Of a DNA stretch of 61,677 bases, positions 8,203-17,042 are shown piece by piece. Numbering within the stretch: position 1 is the first letter of the stretch; each line of letters opens with the position of its first letter. A model generated the notes under the pieces. That model was given only the letters and a program-made list of their open reading frames with translations. It had not been told where the DNA came from and searched no databases. A program made the translations under genes and the position numbers. Origin of the DNA: a virus; the IMG/VR virus record IMGVR_UViG_3300038327_000229, positions 1 through 61,677 of that record; one strand, 5' to 3'.

Positions 8203-10136
8203 TGGGTATATTCTCTAAAAAACCAAAACCCTTTGAAAGAGAGCGGAGTCTTACTGAAGATCCTCCTAAGGGGTCGCCAGTAATTAATACGAATATAGAG
8301 GACGAAGCAGAAAAGGAAGTGCAGGAGATATTTAGTGATATAAAAGATAATATAATGTTATCTAATGAGTTGCTTAACTTATTAGATGAGAAGTGTAGGG
8401 CAACGCATGTCCCTGTAGATCCTATCGTGCAGGACGTAAGGGCCGCCGTAGCAAGAAAAGATCCATCGGAAGCGGATGGCGCAAGAATAAGTTTTCATTT
8501 ATTTCTTACTGCAGTAAAAAAGTATGAGCAGGTTCAACTTAATTACACTCTAACTATTTCTGAATCGATGACAGGTAATCCTAGTTTAGACTCTACTACT
8601 ACTAGGAGATTTAAATACAGGATTATTCATGGAATTTCCGATAATGATCTTTTAATGTTTGATTCAGTCTATTTATTGAATTATGCAATACATAAATTCC
8701 AAGATATATTTAATGTGCCAGAGATACTTAAAATATCTCCACCATCAGAACATCCAGAAGGAGCTGCGTATGGTGCAATGAAATTAGTCATTGCTATTGC
8801 TTTTGCCTCTGCGATAGATGTGCTAAACAAGGAGTTGATTCAGGCAATTCGTAATGTTGGTCGTGGTTCATCATCATCTTCTGTTTCTTCATCTGCCCCA
8901 GAAGAATTTACATTTAGTAGAATGGATGAGTTAGCCTTAGAGAAAATATCTCAAAATGATTATAAAATAATATTAGATTATGTGATTGGATATATCTATC
9001 CATCTTTAGATCCAAAGTATGATCTCTGGATAAACTATGTTGGTCTTAGGCAATCTAGAAATACATCGGTAGATATGTATAGGTATTATCCTACATATTC
9101 TCATGAAGCTAATATAAGACTGAATCTTGGAGACAAGTTACCTCGATCAGGCAATGAAGATTATGTATCAGACCATTTGAAGGATGAGTTTCTAGCAGCC
9201 TTTAAAAATAATTTTAAAAATATGTGTGCTACAACATCTCAATCCATGAGATTCAATTCTAATGAACAAAGAGCTCTTATAAACAACGTAGCACAAACTA
9301 GCGCCTATCGAGTTACTAAAGATCAGATATGCTGCTTATTCAGAATAATGGCTAAGCACGGTATCTCAGATAAAAAAACTATTAAGCTAATTAAGGTAGT
9401 TTTAAGAGCCGCGTCAAAAACGCTCTCTGTAAATTTATCCGCCAGGTACGCAAAGAAAACTGTTGCACAGCTATCTGGTGCAAATGCAGATTTTATGTAT
9501 ATAAAACATATAAAGCATAGGGTGATGGGCGTCATAGGAAGGATAAATGATTCTTGGTTTTCTAAAATGAATACACTTATAATGGAAAATCTTTATGTAA
9601 AATGCAAATTATTCCATGATATGTTTAAATCTATGTTAGATTTTGTCGAAGATATTGTTAGTGAAATAGGATCTAATGAGACAGATAGCGAAAAACAGCA
9701 GTCTATCATAGTATGGAGAAATATTGAGACCGTACAGACGAAATGGCAGCTAAGAGGACTAAGCCATATGGACATGATATTATCCTCTATATTAGAACAG
9801 TCTCTTGATGAATGCTATAATATGTCTGACGATGTTGTAGATAATATGATAGATGAGGTTGTAGGTGGGTTAAGTATACCGTCGAATCAGTATACAATTG
9901 ATATTCCTGATGATTTACGAGAAAGGTACTTTTCTGACAATAAGCCGATAAGAGTTAGTCAAAGCTCCAGCCTCTTTGGCTTGAGCAATACTACGACTAT
10001 TCCGGCTATTGATAAGTTTAATCAGCCAGAAACATCAGAAGAAGTGATAAGGAACATACTTAAGACTTGTAAAATGGAAATTAGCGACGAAGAGATTAAA
10101 AAGATGTTAAAGGAATCAGATGGGTCTTCTCGGTAG
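8202..10136 (+). CDS. Unrecognised 644-aa protein between terminase and portal
   Basis: Starts on the terminase stop (TGATG) and overlaps the portal start by 17 bases, so it is firmly part of the packaging and head operon. The sequence is largely helical in appearance and AT-rich in codon use. It has a Ser-rich linker near residues 225-237 (SSSSSVSSS) and charged ends. I see no catalytic motif or membrane segment. Position suggests a head or portal-associated structural protein. It could be a neck or internal head protein; no family assignment is made. Confidence 0.7.
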   Translation: MGIFSKKPKPFERERSLTEDPPKGSPVINTNIEDEAEKEVQEIFSDIKDNIMLSNELLNLLDEKCRATHVPVDPIVQDVRAAVARKDPSEADGARISFHLFLTAVKKYEQVQLNYTLTISESMTGNPSLDSTTTRRFKYRIIHGISDNDLLMFDSVYLLNYAIHKFQDIFNVPEILKISPPSEHPEGAAYGAMKLVIAIAFASAIDVLNKELIQAIRNVGRGSSSSSVSSSAPEEFTFSRMDELALEKISQNDYKIILDYVIGYIYPSLDPKYDLWINYVGLRQSRNTSVDMYRYYPTYSHEANIRLNLGDKLPRSGNEDYVSDHLKDEFLAAFKNNFKNMCATTSQSMRFNSNEQRALINNVAQTSAYRVTKDQICCLFRIMAKHGISDKKTIKLIKVVLRAASKTLSVNLSARYAKKTVAQLSGANADFMYIKHIKHRVMGVIGRINDSWFSKMNTLIMENLYVKCKLFHDMFKSMLDFVEDIVSEIGSNETDSEKQQSIIVWRNIETVQTKWQLRGLSHMDMILSSILEQSLDECYNMSDDVVDNMIDEVVGGLSIPSNQYTIDIPDDLRERYFSDNKPIRVSQSSSLFGLSNTTTIPAIDKFNQPETSEEVIRNILKTCKMEISDEEIKKMLKESDGSSR

Positions 10137-12294
10137 AATAGCGTCAGTGTTCTCTACTACTAAACCAGAGCAAGAGGATCTTAGGCTTGTCCGCAAGACT
10201 AAGCCTTCTAGCGTAGAGTCTACTGTTAAGGAATCTCCGCGACAAGCTGTATCTACGCTCTACTATAAAACGAGCCTAACAGCAAGAGGCTACCCCAGTC
10301 TAGGGGGAGACGGCAACTATATCACTCCAATGTACAACCTTGGGGAAATAGGCAAGACGCTAGATGTAGAATCGTTCTTTGCTGCTTCTGTTAGAAGGCA
10401 CAGAGAGCTATCCATGAAAGAAGGATGGCATCTGCACGGTAAAGATAAAGAAGCTATAGCGTATGTAAAAAAACGATTTGAAGAGATAGAGCTTATAACT
10501 GGCGAACCTATCTCTGCTATTGTAAGAGAGCTTTTAACTAACTTGATTGCCTACGGCAATGCTATCCTTGTAATAAAGAGAGACCCTCTTAGGTCTAGTG
10601 GTTCTCCTATTAGGATGTTCGGTAAAACGATGCAGCCTATCTCTGGATTATATCCAGCAGATCCTACTAGTATGGCAGTAAAAAAGAATGACTTTGGCAG
10701 GCCAGTAGAGTGGAAACAAAAGATATGGGACTCTGAGAAAACTAGAAAGTTCAGGGCTTCCGACGTTGTACACTTCCATTTGGATAGAAAGTCTGGCTTT
10801 ACCTTTGGTACACCATATATAGTGCCTGTTCTTGAAGACATCAGAGCTTTGAGAAGGCTAGAGGAACTAGCCGAGCTAGTAACCCACAAGCATACATTCC
10901 CTCTATTCCATGCCAAGGTAGGCTCAAAAGATAAGCCAGCTGGATATATAACATCTCCAGATGGACAGACACTCTCAGAGGTAGATGTTATTGGAGCACA
11001 AGTAGATGCATTGCCTCCAGAGGGCGGGCTAGTCACCTCTGAAAGAGTAGAGATAAACATGCTTGGCACAGAAGGCCAGGTATTAGATTTAGAACCCTAT
11101 CTCTCTCACTTTGAAAGTAGAGTTCTTGGCGGCCTGAGGTTATCTGGAATAGACCTAGGCAGAGGCGATACTGCGAATAAGGCTACTGCGCAGACGGTTA
11201 CAAAGAATTTAGTCGATGCATGTTCAGAAATACAGAATGTATTTTCTGAAATGTTCACCGCCAAGATAGTTGATATCATACTATTAGAGGGTGGATTTAA
11301 CCTAGTCAGCGATGTACGGGTCTCTCTGAGATTCCCAGACATAGATAGAGAAGAGGCTAGAGCTCATCAGAACCATGGTATTCAGCTATTTATGCAGAAT
11401 GCTATAACAGAGGATGAGCTAAGAACGGACTATCTCAATCGAGAACCGTATGCTGATGGAGATAGAAAGAATACTTTCCACGAGCTATATACTAAGCCAT
11501 TAGCCGAGATTGGTGCAATGAACGAACAGGGCCCAGGCAGTTCACAAGGATCCGCCAACACCGTCACCAATAAAGCTCGCCCGACTAACCAGCATGGTAC
11601 TGCCACTACTAAAAAATCAGTTGCTCAGAATAGTCTGATGATGAAAGAGCTATTCAATCAGTTCTCTTACTCATGGTCAGAAATGTGCGAGGATATCTGT
11701 GGCCTTAGCGCTAGAAACGGCAAGTACAATAAGGCCACTAGGTCTAATGATATAAAGAAAATATTAATATTAAAAACAGATGCAATGATGTCTGATGCAA
11801 AAAAGTACTTATTGCCTGAAATAGAGAGCGGAGCAAAGGAAGCACGCAAAGATATACATACCAATAAGCTAGTATCTAAGGACGATATCAGCCTATTTTT
11901 GTCTAAGCACATACGTATACCGTTGATAAAGCTCAATCGTAAGGCTATGATAATGTTGAAGATAGATTTAGATAATGAAGTAAAACTTGACTTAGACCCG
12001 GCTAAGGCGTCTAGCATCTTTGACGCATTAAAAGTTGAGTTAGATATGATGACAGTCCAAACCGCGGACTTTGCTTATAAGTACGGATACATGACTACGT
12101 TACAGAAGGCTGGTAGGAAGAATATCAGAATTATGTATAATAGCATTAGCGAAGATGGAACACTTGATCTAGAGAAAGAAGTGGTTATGCCGATTGCTTC
12201 GGTAAGCAAAAGAGATGTTTCTGGTCCACATATACGGTTAAATACCACATGTGTGATAGATGAAGATATAAATATCAACAAGGGAGATGAGTAA
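10120..12294 (+). CDS. Portal protein
   Basis: Forms the dodecameric ring at one capsid vertex through which DNA passes. The 724-aa sequence has the typical portal core. Residues 90-330 include a wing-region helix followed by GLYPADPTSM and FRASDVVHFHLDR, then FGTPYIVPVLEDIRAL. The stem and crown helices follow (RLSGIDLGRGDTANKATAQ, about residues 340-360). A polar linker near 455-505 precedes a helical C-terminal extension of about 200 aa. Start choice: ATG with AGGA upstream, inside the end of the previous gene. Placement directly before the prohead protease agrees. Confidence 0.9.
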   Translation: MGLLGRIASVFSTTKPEQEDLRLVRKTKPSSVESTVKESPRQAVSTLYYKTSLTARGYPSLGGDGNYITPMYNLGEIGKTLDVESFFAASVRRHRELSMKEGWHLHGKDKEAIAYVKKRFEEIELITGEPISAIVRELLTNLIAYGNAILVIKRDPLRSSGSPIRMFGKTMQPISGLYPADPTSMAVKKNDFGRPVEWKQKIWDSEKTRKFRASDVVHFHLDRKSGFTFGTPYIVPVLEDIRALRRLEELAELVTHKHTFPLFHAKVGSKDKPAGYITSPDGQTLSEVDVIGAQVDALPPEGGLVTSERVEINMLGTEGQVLDLEPYLSHFESRVLGGLRLSGIDLGRGDTANKATAQTVTKNLVDACSEIQNVFSEMFTAKIVDIILLEGGFNLVSDVRVSLRFPDIDREEARAHQNHGIQLFMQNAITEDELRTDYLNREPYADGDRKNTFHELYTKPLAEIGAMNEQGPGSSQGSANTVTNKARPTNQHGTATTKKSVAQNSLMMKELFNQFSYSWSEMCEDICGLSARNGKYNKATRSNDIKKILILKTDAMMSDAKKYLLPEIESGAKEARKDIHTNKLVSKDDISLFLSKHIRIPLIKLNRKAMIMLKIDLDNEVKLDLDPAKASSIFDALKVELDMMTVQTADFAYKYGYMTTLQKAGRKNIRIMYNSISEDGTLDLEKEVVMPIASVSKRDVSGPHIRLNTTCVIDEDININKGDE

Positions 12295-13961
12295 TGAACA
12301 GAGAAGTTCGATTTACCGATCTCTTTGGTATGCCAGAAAGATCCGATATATATACTGACGCTAACAATATTTTAGAAGATTTATATTCTTCTATTAATGC
12401 CCCTAGCTTCAGGGTAACTATTAAAGCAACTCACTCCGGCTACTTACTCAATAATCGTGTTTATCCTGGTAGTGGAGTAAAAGCAGGTGCATCTTCTTGG
12501 GTCTCCAAAGACAATGGAGGCACAGCTGGTTATGACAAACCATTCCTGAAGCATCACGATTCTAAATCTGAACCGATAGGTAGAATAGATTCGCAAAAAT
12601 TTGTACAGCTATGGGAAGATGATCGATTTAAGAACGATTGGAAGAATCCAGATCATGGTACAAATCCGGGATCTGGATATATCGTTATAAGTGGAACTGT
12701 TTCTGATAAAGATGCACAACAAAAGATACTAGACGGACGATATAAAACTGTTTCTACTGGACAAAGCAGCAACAAGGCATATTGCTCCATATGTGGCCAT
12801 GATTGGCTAAGTGATACTGACGAAGAAGAAGTCTGTAATCACAGACCAGGAAGAGTCTACGACCTAGAAGGAGTAAAATATAGAGCTTATCTTGTTACAG
12901 GTAAGATGAAATATATGGAATGCTCATTTGTGAACCACCCCGCCAATGAACTCGCAGGAATATTAAGCGCAGATTTTGATAGCGCTATAGTTCCAGAATC
13001 AAAAGAACAAACAGTAGAAGTTGTTACCGCAGATACTCTTGGTGGAGTCTGCTCAATAGTGCTAGCGGACTCAGAAGGCAGGGTGACAGAATTGATTAGA
13101 TCTCCAGACGATAAAGATGAAATTCCTTATGGGCAAGATAACGCAAAGCGTGCTGTAAGGGTTGCTGTTCCTGAAGGATTCGATATGGATAAAGATGGGT
13201 CACGCAGCAAAAAATTAGATTGGCCTAAGTCTCTTGGTCTAGGCGACACAAACGCCAACTACAATATAGAGGAGATGGCTGCCAGCATTAAAAATATGCT
13301 AAAACATGAAGTAATTAAGGAGCTGGCCGGCAGTTCATTAACAAGTAATTCAAAAATCAATACCGATAAACAATCAGGAGAATTAAATGATCCTGAAGGT
13401 GGGAAGGATGCTCAAAATATTATGAGTACCAAGAAAGAGAACGAGATTAAAGATACCGATGTTGCGAAAAATACGGATGATACGGATAAGCCTCTAGATA
13501 GGACAGTTGTTGTCTTGGAAAAGGCTTTAGAAGATAGTCAGTCTAGAACTGCAGAACTTGAAGCAGAACTAGCGAAGGCAAAGCAGTTGTACGACACTAA
13601 GATAAGTGAGTACAATTGCTTAATGGATGAGAATGCTGCCATTACTGAGGAATTCAAAAAGCAGCTCGCCTCTCAACTGGTCACTATGCAAATGCAACTC
13701 CATAAGCCGCAGGTGAAATCGGTAGCCGATCACCAAAGCTTCGGAGAGGCAGTGACTCATGTTGCAGCGAGAAGTGTTGAAAGCCTTAGAGATAGCATTG
13801 AGGATCTAGTGCCTGAGCTAGCAAGTAGTTTCAAGTCTAATGGATTACCATCTTTCATAAAAGATAGGGTTGAGGAGAAACCTCCTGTGGCCAAATCTGT
13901 GAAAGAGGAAAATGTATCGACTATCAAGAAAACAGACATTGATCCAATGGATCAAATTTAG
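12294..13961 (+). CDS. Prohead protease fused to scaffold-like coiled coil
   Basis: Likely matures the capsid by cleaving scaffold and capsid N-termini. The N-terminal half (residues 40-225) resembles phage prohead serine proteases: a His pair H87/H88 in FLKHHD and a Ser in KTVSTG (S154), followed by a C-x2-C...C-x-H cluster (C164, C167, C181, H183) and the stretch MECSFVNHPANE. The C-terminal half (about 370-555) is acidic and Lys-rich with a coiled coil (residues 400-470), as expected of scaffolding. A protease-scaffold fusion fits its place between portal and capsid. Start by TAATG overlap with a good ribosome binding site (AGGGAG). Protease family is inferred from motif pattern. Confidence 0.75.
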   Translation: MNREVRFTDLFGMPERSDIYTDANNILEDLYSSINAPSFRVTIKATHSGYLLNNRVYPGSGVKAGASSWVSKDNGGTAGYDKPFLKHHDSKSEPIGRIDSQKFVQLWEDDRFKNDWKNPDHGTNPGSGYIVISGTVSDKDAQQKILDGRYKTVSTGQSSNKAYCSICGHDWLSDTDEEEVCNHRPGRVYDLEGVKYRAYLVTGKMKYMECSFVNHPANELAGILSADFDSAIVPESKEQTVEVVTADTLGGVCSIVLADSEGRVTELIRSPDDKDEIPYGQDNAKRAVRVAVPEGFDMDKDGSRSKKLDWPKSLGLGDTNANYNIEEMAASIKNMLKHEVIKELAGSSLTSNSKINTDKQSGELNDPEGGKDAQNIMSTKKENEIKDTDVAKNTDDTDKPLDRTVVVLEKALEDSQSRTAELEAELAKAKQLYDTKISEYNCLMDENAAITEEFKKQLASQLVTMQMQLHKPQVKSVADHQSFGEAVTHVAARSVESLRDSIEDLVPELASSFKSNGLPSFIKDRVEEKPPVAKSVKEENVSTIKKTDIDPMDQI

Positions 13962-13974
13962 AAGAGGTAATTAA

Positions 13975-14907
13975 ATGGCTATTCGAACTGGAAGAGGCTA
14001 TGGGAAAATTCATCACCCATACCAAGAACTTTACGAAGGTGTACGTCCTTCGATTCAAGGCCTCAGGGCTGCGAACTTTCTCCCTGTCGCGATGTTAGAC
14101 AAGTTGCATGATGATGACCCCATCGTCCTGCTTCCTGGAACATTCGTTGGTAGGTTAAATGAGACTAATGGTCTTAGCGCAACCGATTCATTCTCGGATG
14201 CAGAAGAAGCTGCTAGGGCTGTTGTTCCTGCCTTTTATGGCACATACAAGGTAACATACGGAACACATGATAGTGATTTTGGCACTCCAGACATAGATGC
14301 TAATGGTGCCAATATTGTCGCAGCTACCGAGGGTGCGAGCACGGAAGTTGTAGGACCTGTTAGACCTTTAGGCGTTTTAACCGCTCCGGTTTATTCTAAC
14401 GCGCTCAAGACTAAGTACACGAATTACAGTCGTGATTTGATGCCTTCTGTATTAATGGGTAATTACTCTGTTGTTATTCCTGCAATGACTGCTGGAGAAC
14501 ATGCCATTGAGCCAGGGGACCTTGTCAGGGTGGGCGGAGCTAACGCTCTTGGAGAGAACTGGACTCCTCTATCCCCCAACACGGGTGTAGCTTCACCAGG
14601 CCGGCTAATCGCCTACGATGGTGCTGTAGCTACTGCTAGCTATGTCGTTGGTCGGTGTATTGACAAGTACGTTGTTGGTAGTATCGCTGGTGCTGACAAT
14701 ACCAAAGTAAGCACATTACTCGCTGCTGGTGGAACTATAAGTAGTCAGAATACAGATCATCAGTTTAACACCCTTAAGAAGGTGCAGACTGTGCCTGGTT
14801 TAGGTTTGAGTGGTTCTGGTACTCAGGGAATTCCTGCAATGTTTGAGCATGCTACAATTGATAGCGCTGATAATTTCTATGCTCTTGTAATCAAAGTGGA
14901 TCTTTAA
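13975..14907 (+). CDS. Probable capsid-associated (decoration-type) protein, 310 aa
   Basis: Lies between the protease-scaffold and the major capsid gene, each start with its own strong ribosome binding site (GAGGT here). The sequence is beta-rich with many Gly, Ala, Val and Thr and no membrane segment. A short stretch reads MTAGEHAIEPGDLVRVGG, typical of small beta-barrel head proteins. Codon use resembles that of the capsid gene and is less ATA/AGA-rich than the surrounding genes, suggesting high expression. I infer a head decoration or stabilisation protein; the family is not recognised. Confidence 0.55.
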   Translation: MAIRTGRGYGKIHHPYQELYEGVRPSIQGLRAANFLPVAMLDKLHDDDPIVLLPGTFVGRLNETNGLSATDSFSDAEEAARAVVPAFYGTYKVTYGTHDSDFGTPDIDANGANIVAATEGASTEVVGPVRPLGVLTAPVYSNALKTKYTNYSRDLMPSVLMGNYSVVIPAMTAGEHAIEPGDLVRVGGANALGENWTPLSPNTGVASPGRLIAYDGAVATASYVVGRCIDKYVVGSIAGADNTKVSTLLAAGGTISSQNTDHQFNTLKKVQTVPGLGLSGSGTQGIPAMFEHATIDSADNFYALVIKVDL

Positions 14908-14916
14908 GGAGAAAAA

Positions 14917-16377
14917 ATGAGTCAAGATAGGTTAATTGGCGTTGACGAAGATGCTATTGAGCAGAACTTCGATGAGGGGCAAAAGAATACGATTCTTCGC
15001 CTTGTTGAAGATACTGAGAATGGTATCACCAACGCCGTAGACGGTGCTTTAGCTGAAAAGCTAGAAGAAGAAGGGTTGGATAGTCAGGCTATTAAAGCGC
15101 TCAAGCGTTTTACTGACGAACAACCAAAGAAACGCGAATTCGATGATAAGTTTGACCGAATGCATAGCATTTGGAAAAACAATGGTGTGCTGCCTGGCTC
15201 ACCTTCTCATCGGTTTAGTTTAGATGACTTGATCCAGGCTGACCAGAAGCGTAAGTCTTCCTTTGAGGCTGGCAAAATCAAGAAGGATGAGTTTTACGAT
15301 ACGCAGTTTGCGTTTGAGCAGCCAATGCTCATACCAAAAGTTGTTTCTCAGATTGTTAGGGATGCGATTGAACCAACAATTGCTCTTACTCCCCTGCTTC
15401 AGAGGATTAACTTTCAGGTTGGAACTAGTTTAACCTTCCCGGCTATGGGCGCATTCGCTGCTGCTGATATCCCAGAGGGTGGGGAATACCCAGAACAGAC
15501 GATGGAATTCGCAGGTCAAGTGACTGCGACCATCGGAAAGTCGGGTGTTGCCGTCAAGTTCACTGATGAGATGCTTAGGTACTCCTTGTTTGATGTAATG
15601 AGTATGCATCTGCGTGCAGCAGGTCGTGCCCTGATTCGTCATAAGGAGCAAAAAGTTGCCAACATGATTACTACTGCTGGAACCACATATATAGATAATA
15701 CGGCTAGCTCTGGTGCTTTAATGAGTACAGGCCGTGGTATCGATGGTGTTAGGAATGGTACGATTACCATCGAAGACATCTTCCGTATGTACGCCAGCAT
15801 GGTCGATGATGGTTATGTGCCAAACGCAATCATCATGCATCCATTTGGATGGCTTACCTTCGCACTTAACCCCCAGTTGCGTGCATTTGGATTTGCCAAC
15901 AACGGCGAAATGTTCCAAAACTATGCTGGTAGCCCCGGTTCAGGTGGAGAATTCCGTGTTGGAGGATTAAATCAGGAAACTAAGTTGACTGATCCTTCTG
16001 CTATTGCTACTACTTCGTCAAGGCTTCCGGCAGGATTCCCTGCTTCACTCAACATCATTGTTAGCCCTTTTGTCCCCTACGACGCTACTAACAATAAGAC
16101 TGAGTTCTGGATGGTCGACACTAATGAGCTCGGCGTTCTCGTAGTAGACGAAGATGTTGTGACTGAGGAGTTTGATGATCCGGCACGTGATATTCGCAAG
16201 ATCAAATTGCGCGAACGTTATGCTGTCGAAAACATCAATAATGGTCAAGCCATTAGGACTGCTAAAGGCATAGTCATTGATAAGTCGATAGATCCTGAAT
16301 CGACTCCAGTGCTTCAATTTGGTACTGGTGCCGTGACTACTGCCCTCTACACTGGTGGTGCTTACAGTCCTAGCTAG
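14917..16377 (+). CDS. Major capsid protein, HK97 fold
   Basis: Main shell protein. 486 aa with a helical charged N-terminal region (residues 1-125, possibly cleaved by the protease upstream). The HK97-fold core follows: the hinge QPMLIPKVVSQIVRDAIEP, then LTFPAMGAFAA, IPEGGEYPEQ and VAVKFTDEMLRYSLFDVMS (around 210-230). The A-domain segment is DGYVPNAIIMHPFGWLTF. Strong ribosome binding site AAGGAG. Codon use is the least biased to rare codons in the window. It is followed by a strong hairpin that would separate it from weaker downstream expression. Confidence 0.93.
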   Translation: MSQDRLIGVDEDAIEQNFDEGQKNTILRLVEDTENGITNAVDGALAEKLEEEGLDSQAIKALKRFTDEQPKKREFDDKFDRMHSIWKNNGVLPGSPSHRFSLDDLIQADQKRKSSFEAGKIKKDEFYDTQFAFEQPMLIPKVVSQIVRDAIEPTIALTPLLQRINFQVGTSLTFPAMGAFAAADIPEGGEYPEQTMEFAGQVTATIGKSGVAVKFTDEMLRYSLFDVMSMHLRAAGRALIRHKEQKVANMITTAGTTYIDNTASSGALMSTGRGIDGVRNGTITIEDIFRMYASMVDDGYVPNAIIMHPFGWLTFALNPQLRAFGFANNGEMFQNYAGSPGSGGEFRVGGLNQETKLTDPSAIATTSSRLPAGFPASLNIIVSPFVPYDATNNKTEFWMVDTNELGVLVVDEDVVTEEFDDPARDIRKIKLRERYAVENINNGQAIRTAKGIVIDKSIDPESTPVLQFGTGAVTTALYTGGAYSPS

Positions 16378-16403
16378 GATTGTTTGTTAAGTTGAGCTGA
16401 TTA

Positions 16404-16429
16404 GCCCGGGGGCTTCCTCGCCCCCGGGC
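16404..16429 (+). terminator. GC-rich hairpin after the major capsid gene
   Basis: A perfect 10-bp inverted repeat of G and C pairs (left arm 16404-16413, loop 16414-16419, right arm 16420-16429). It sits 26 bases after the capsid stop in the only sizeable gap of the head module (16378-16448). The following bases are only moderately T-rich, so it may be a partial terminator, or a 3' end stabiliser for capsid mRNA. Confidence 0.75.
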
Positions 16430-16448
16430 CTAGATTTAAGTAGGTAAA

Positions 16449-17033
16449 ATGGCAATAAAGATTTCAGATGAGGCAGAGTCTCCGACAGGATTGAAGCCAA
16501 TTAAAACTAATACCTATGTCTCATTAAATATGAAGACCAGGCAGTTTTATGCGGTTGACAATTTTGTTTTAACTGCAGACAGTCCTACTGCTAAAGTCAC
16601 TGCAGAGGTCTCCAAGGCAGATAGAGAGATAATTCAAAAGTCCATAGATATGGGATTCTTGGTTCAGTCTAAAATTCACATTCCGTTTGTAGACAAGCCA
16701 GTAGACCTTATTGATGATCTCAAGGAGAAGATAAAATCTTCTAAGAACATCAAAGAGCTGCATCCTCATATAGTTCCAGTCGTTTCTGGCAAAATAGCCA
16801 AAGACTATGGTGCAAGAGTGGTGCTAGATGAACTACTTGAGTACGAAAAAAACAGCCAGGCTAGAGCGAGATTCATAGAATACTTCGAATACGCATTGAA
16901 TAATATACCTGGCCCTGGAAAAATAATAGATTCAATCGTTGGTAAAAGAACGATAGATGTTGGGCATAAGACAGTAGATGTAGGAATGCGTGTTGGAGCC
17001 GAAACATCACCAAAAAATAAAGATCTAATTTAG
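16449..17033 (+). CDS. Unrecognised 194-aa protein after the capsid gene
   Basis: First gene behind the capsid hairpin, with AGGT four bases before ATG. The N-terminal part (1-85) is beta-rich (TNTYVSLNMKTRQFYAV). The C-terminal part is helical and charged (DLKEKIKSSKNIKEL), ending in a Val/Gly-rich tail. No membrane segment or catalytic motif is seen. Position suggests a head completion or neck component. This is inference from gene order only. Confidence 0.55.
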   Translation: MAIKISDEAESPTGLKPIKTNTYVSLNMKTRQFYAVDNFVLTADSPTAKVTAEVSKADREIIQKSIDMGFLVQSKIHIPFVDKPVDLIDDLKEKIKSSKNIKELHPHIVPVVSGKIAKDYGARVVLDELLEYEKNSQARARFIEYFEYALNNIPGPGKIIDSIVGKRTIDVGHKTVDVGMRVGAETSPKNKDLI

Positions 17034-17042
17034 GGGTATGTT

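Noticed and set aside
12268-12275. T4-type late promoter TATAAATA
   Set aside because: The octamer also occurs at several sites inside coding regions (for example near 18000, 27762 and 36325) as Asn-Ile codon runs. No consistent position before genes is seen.
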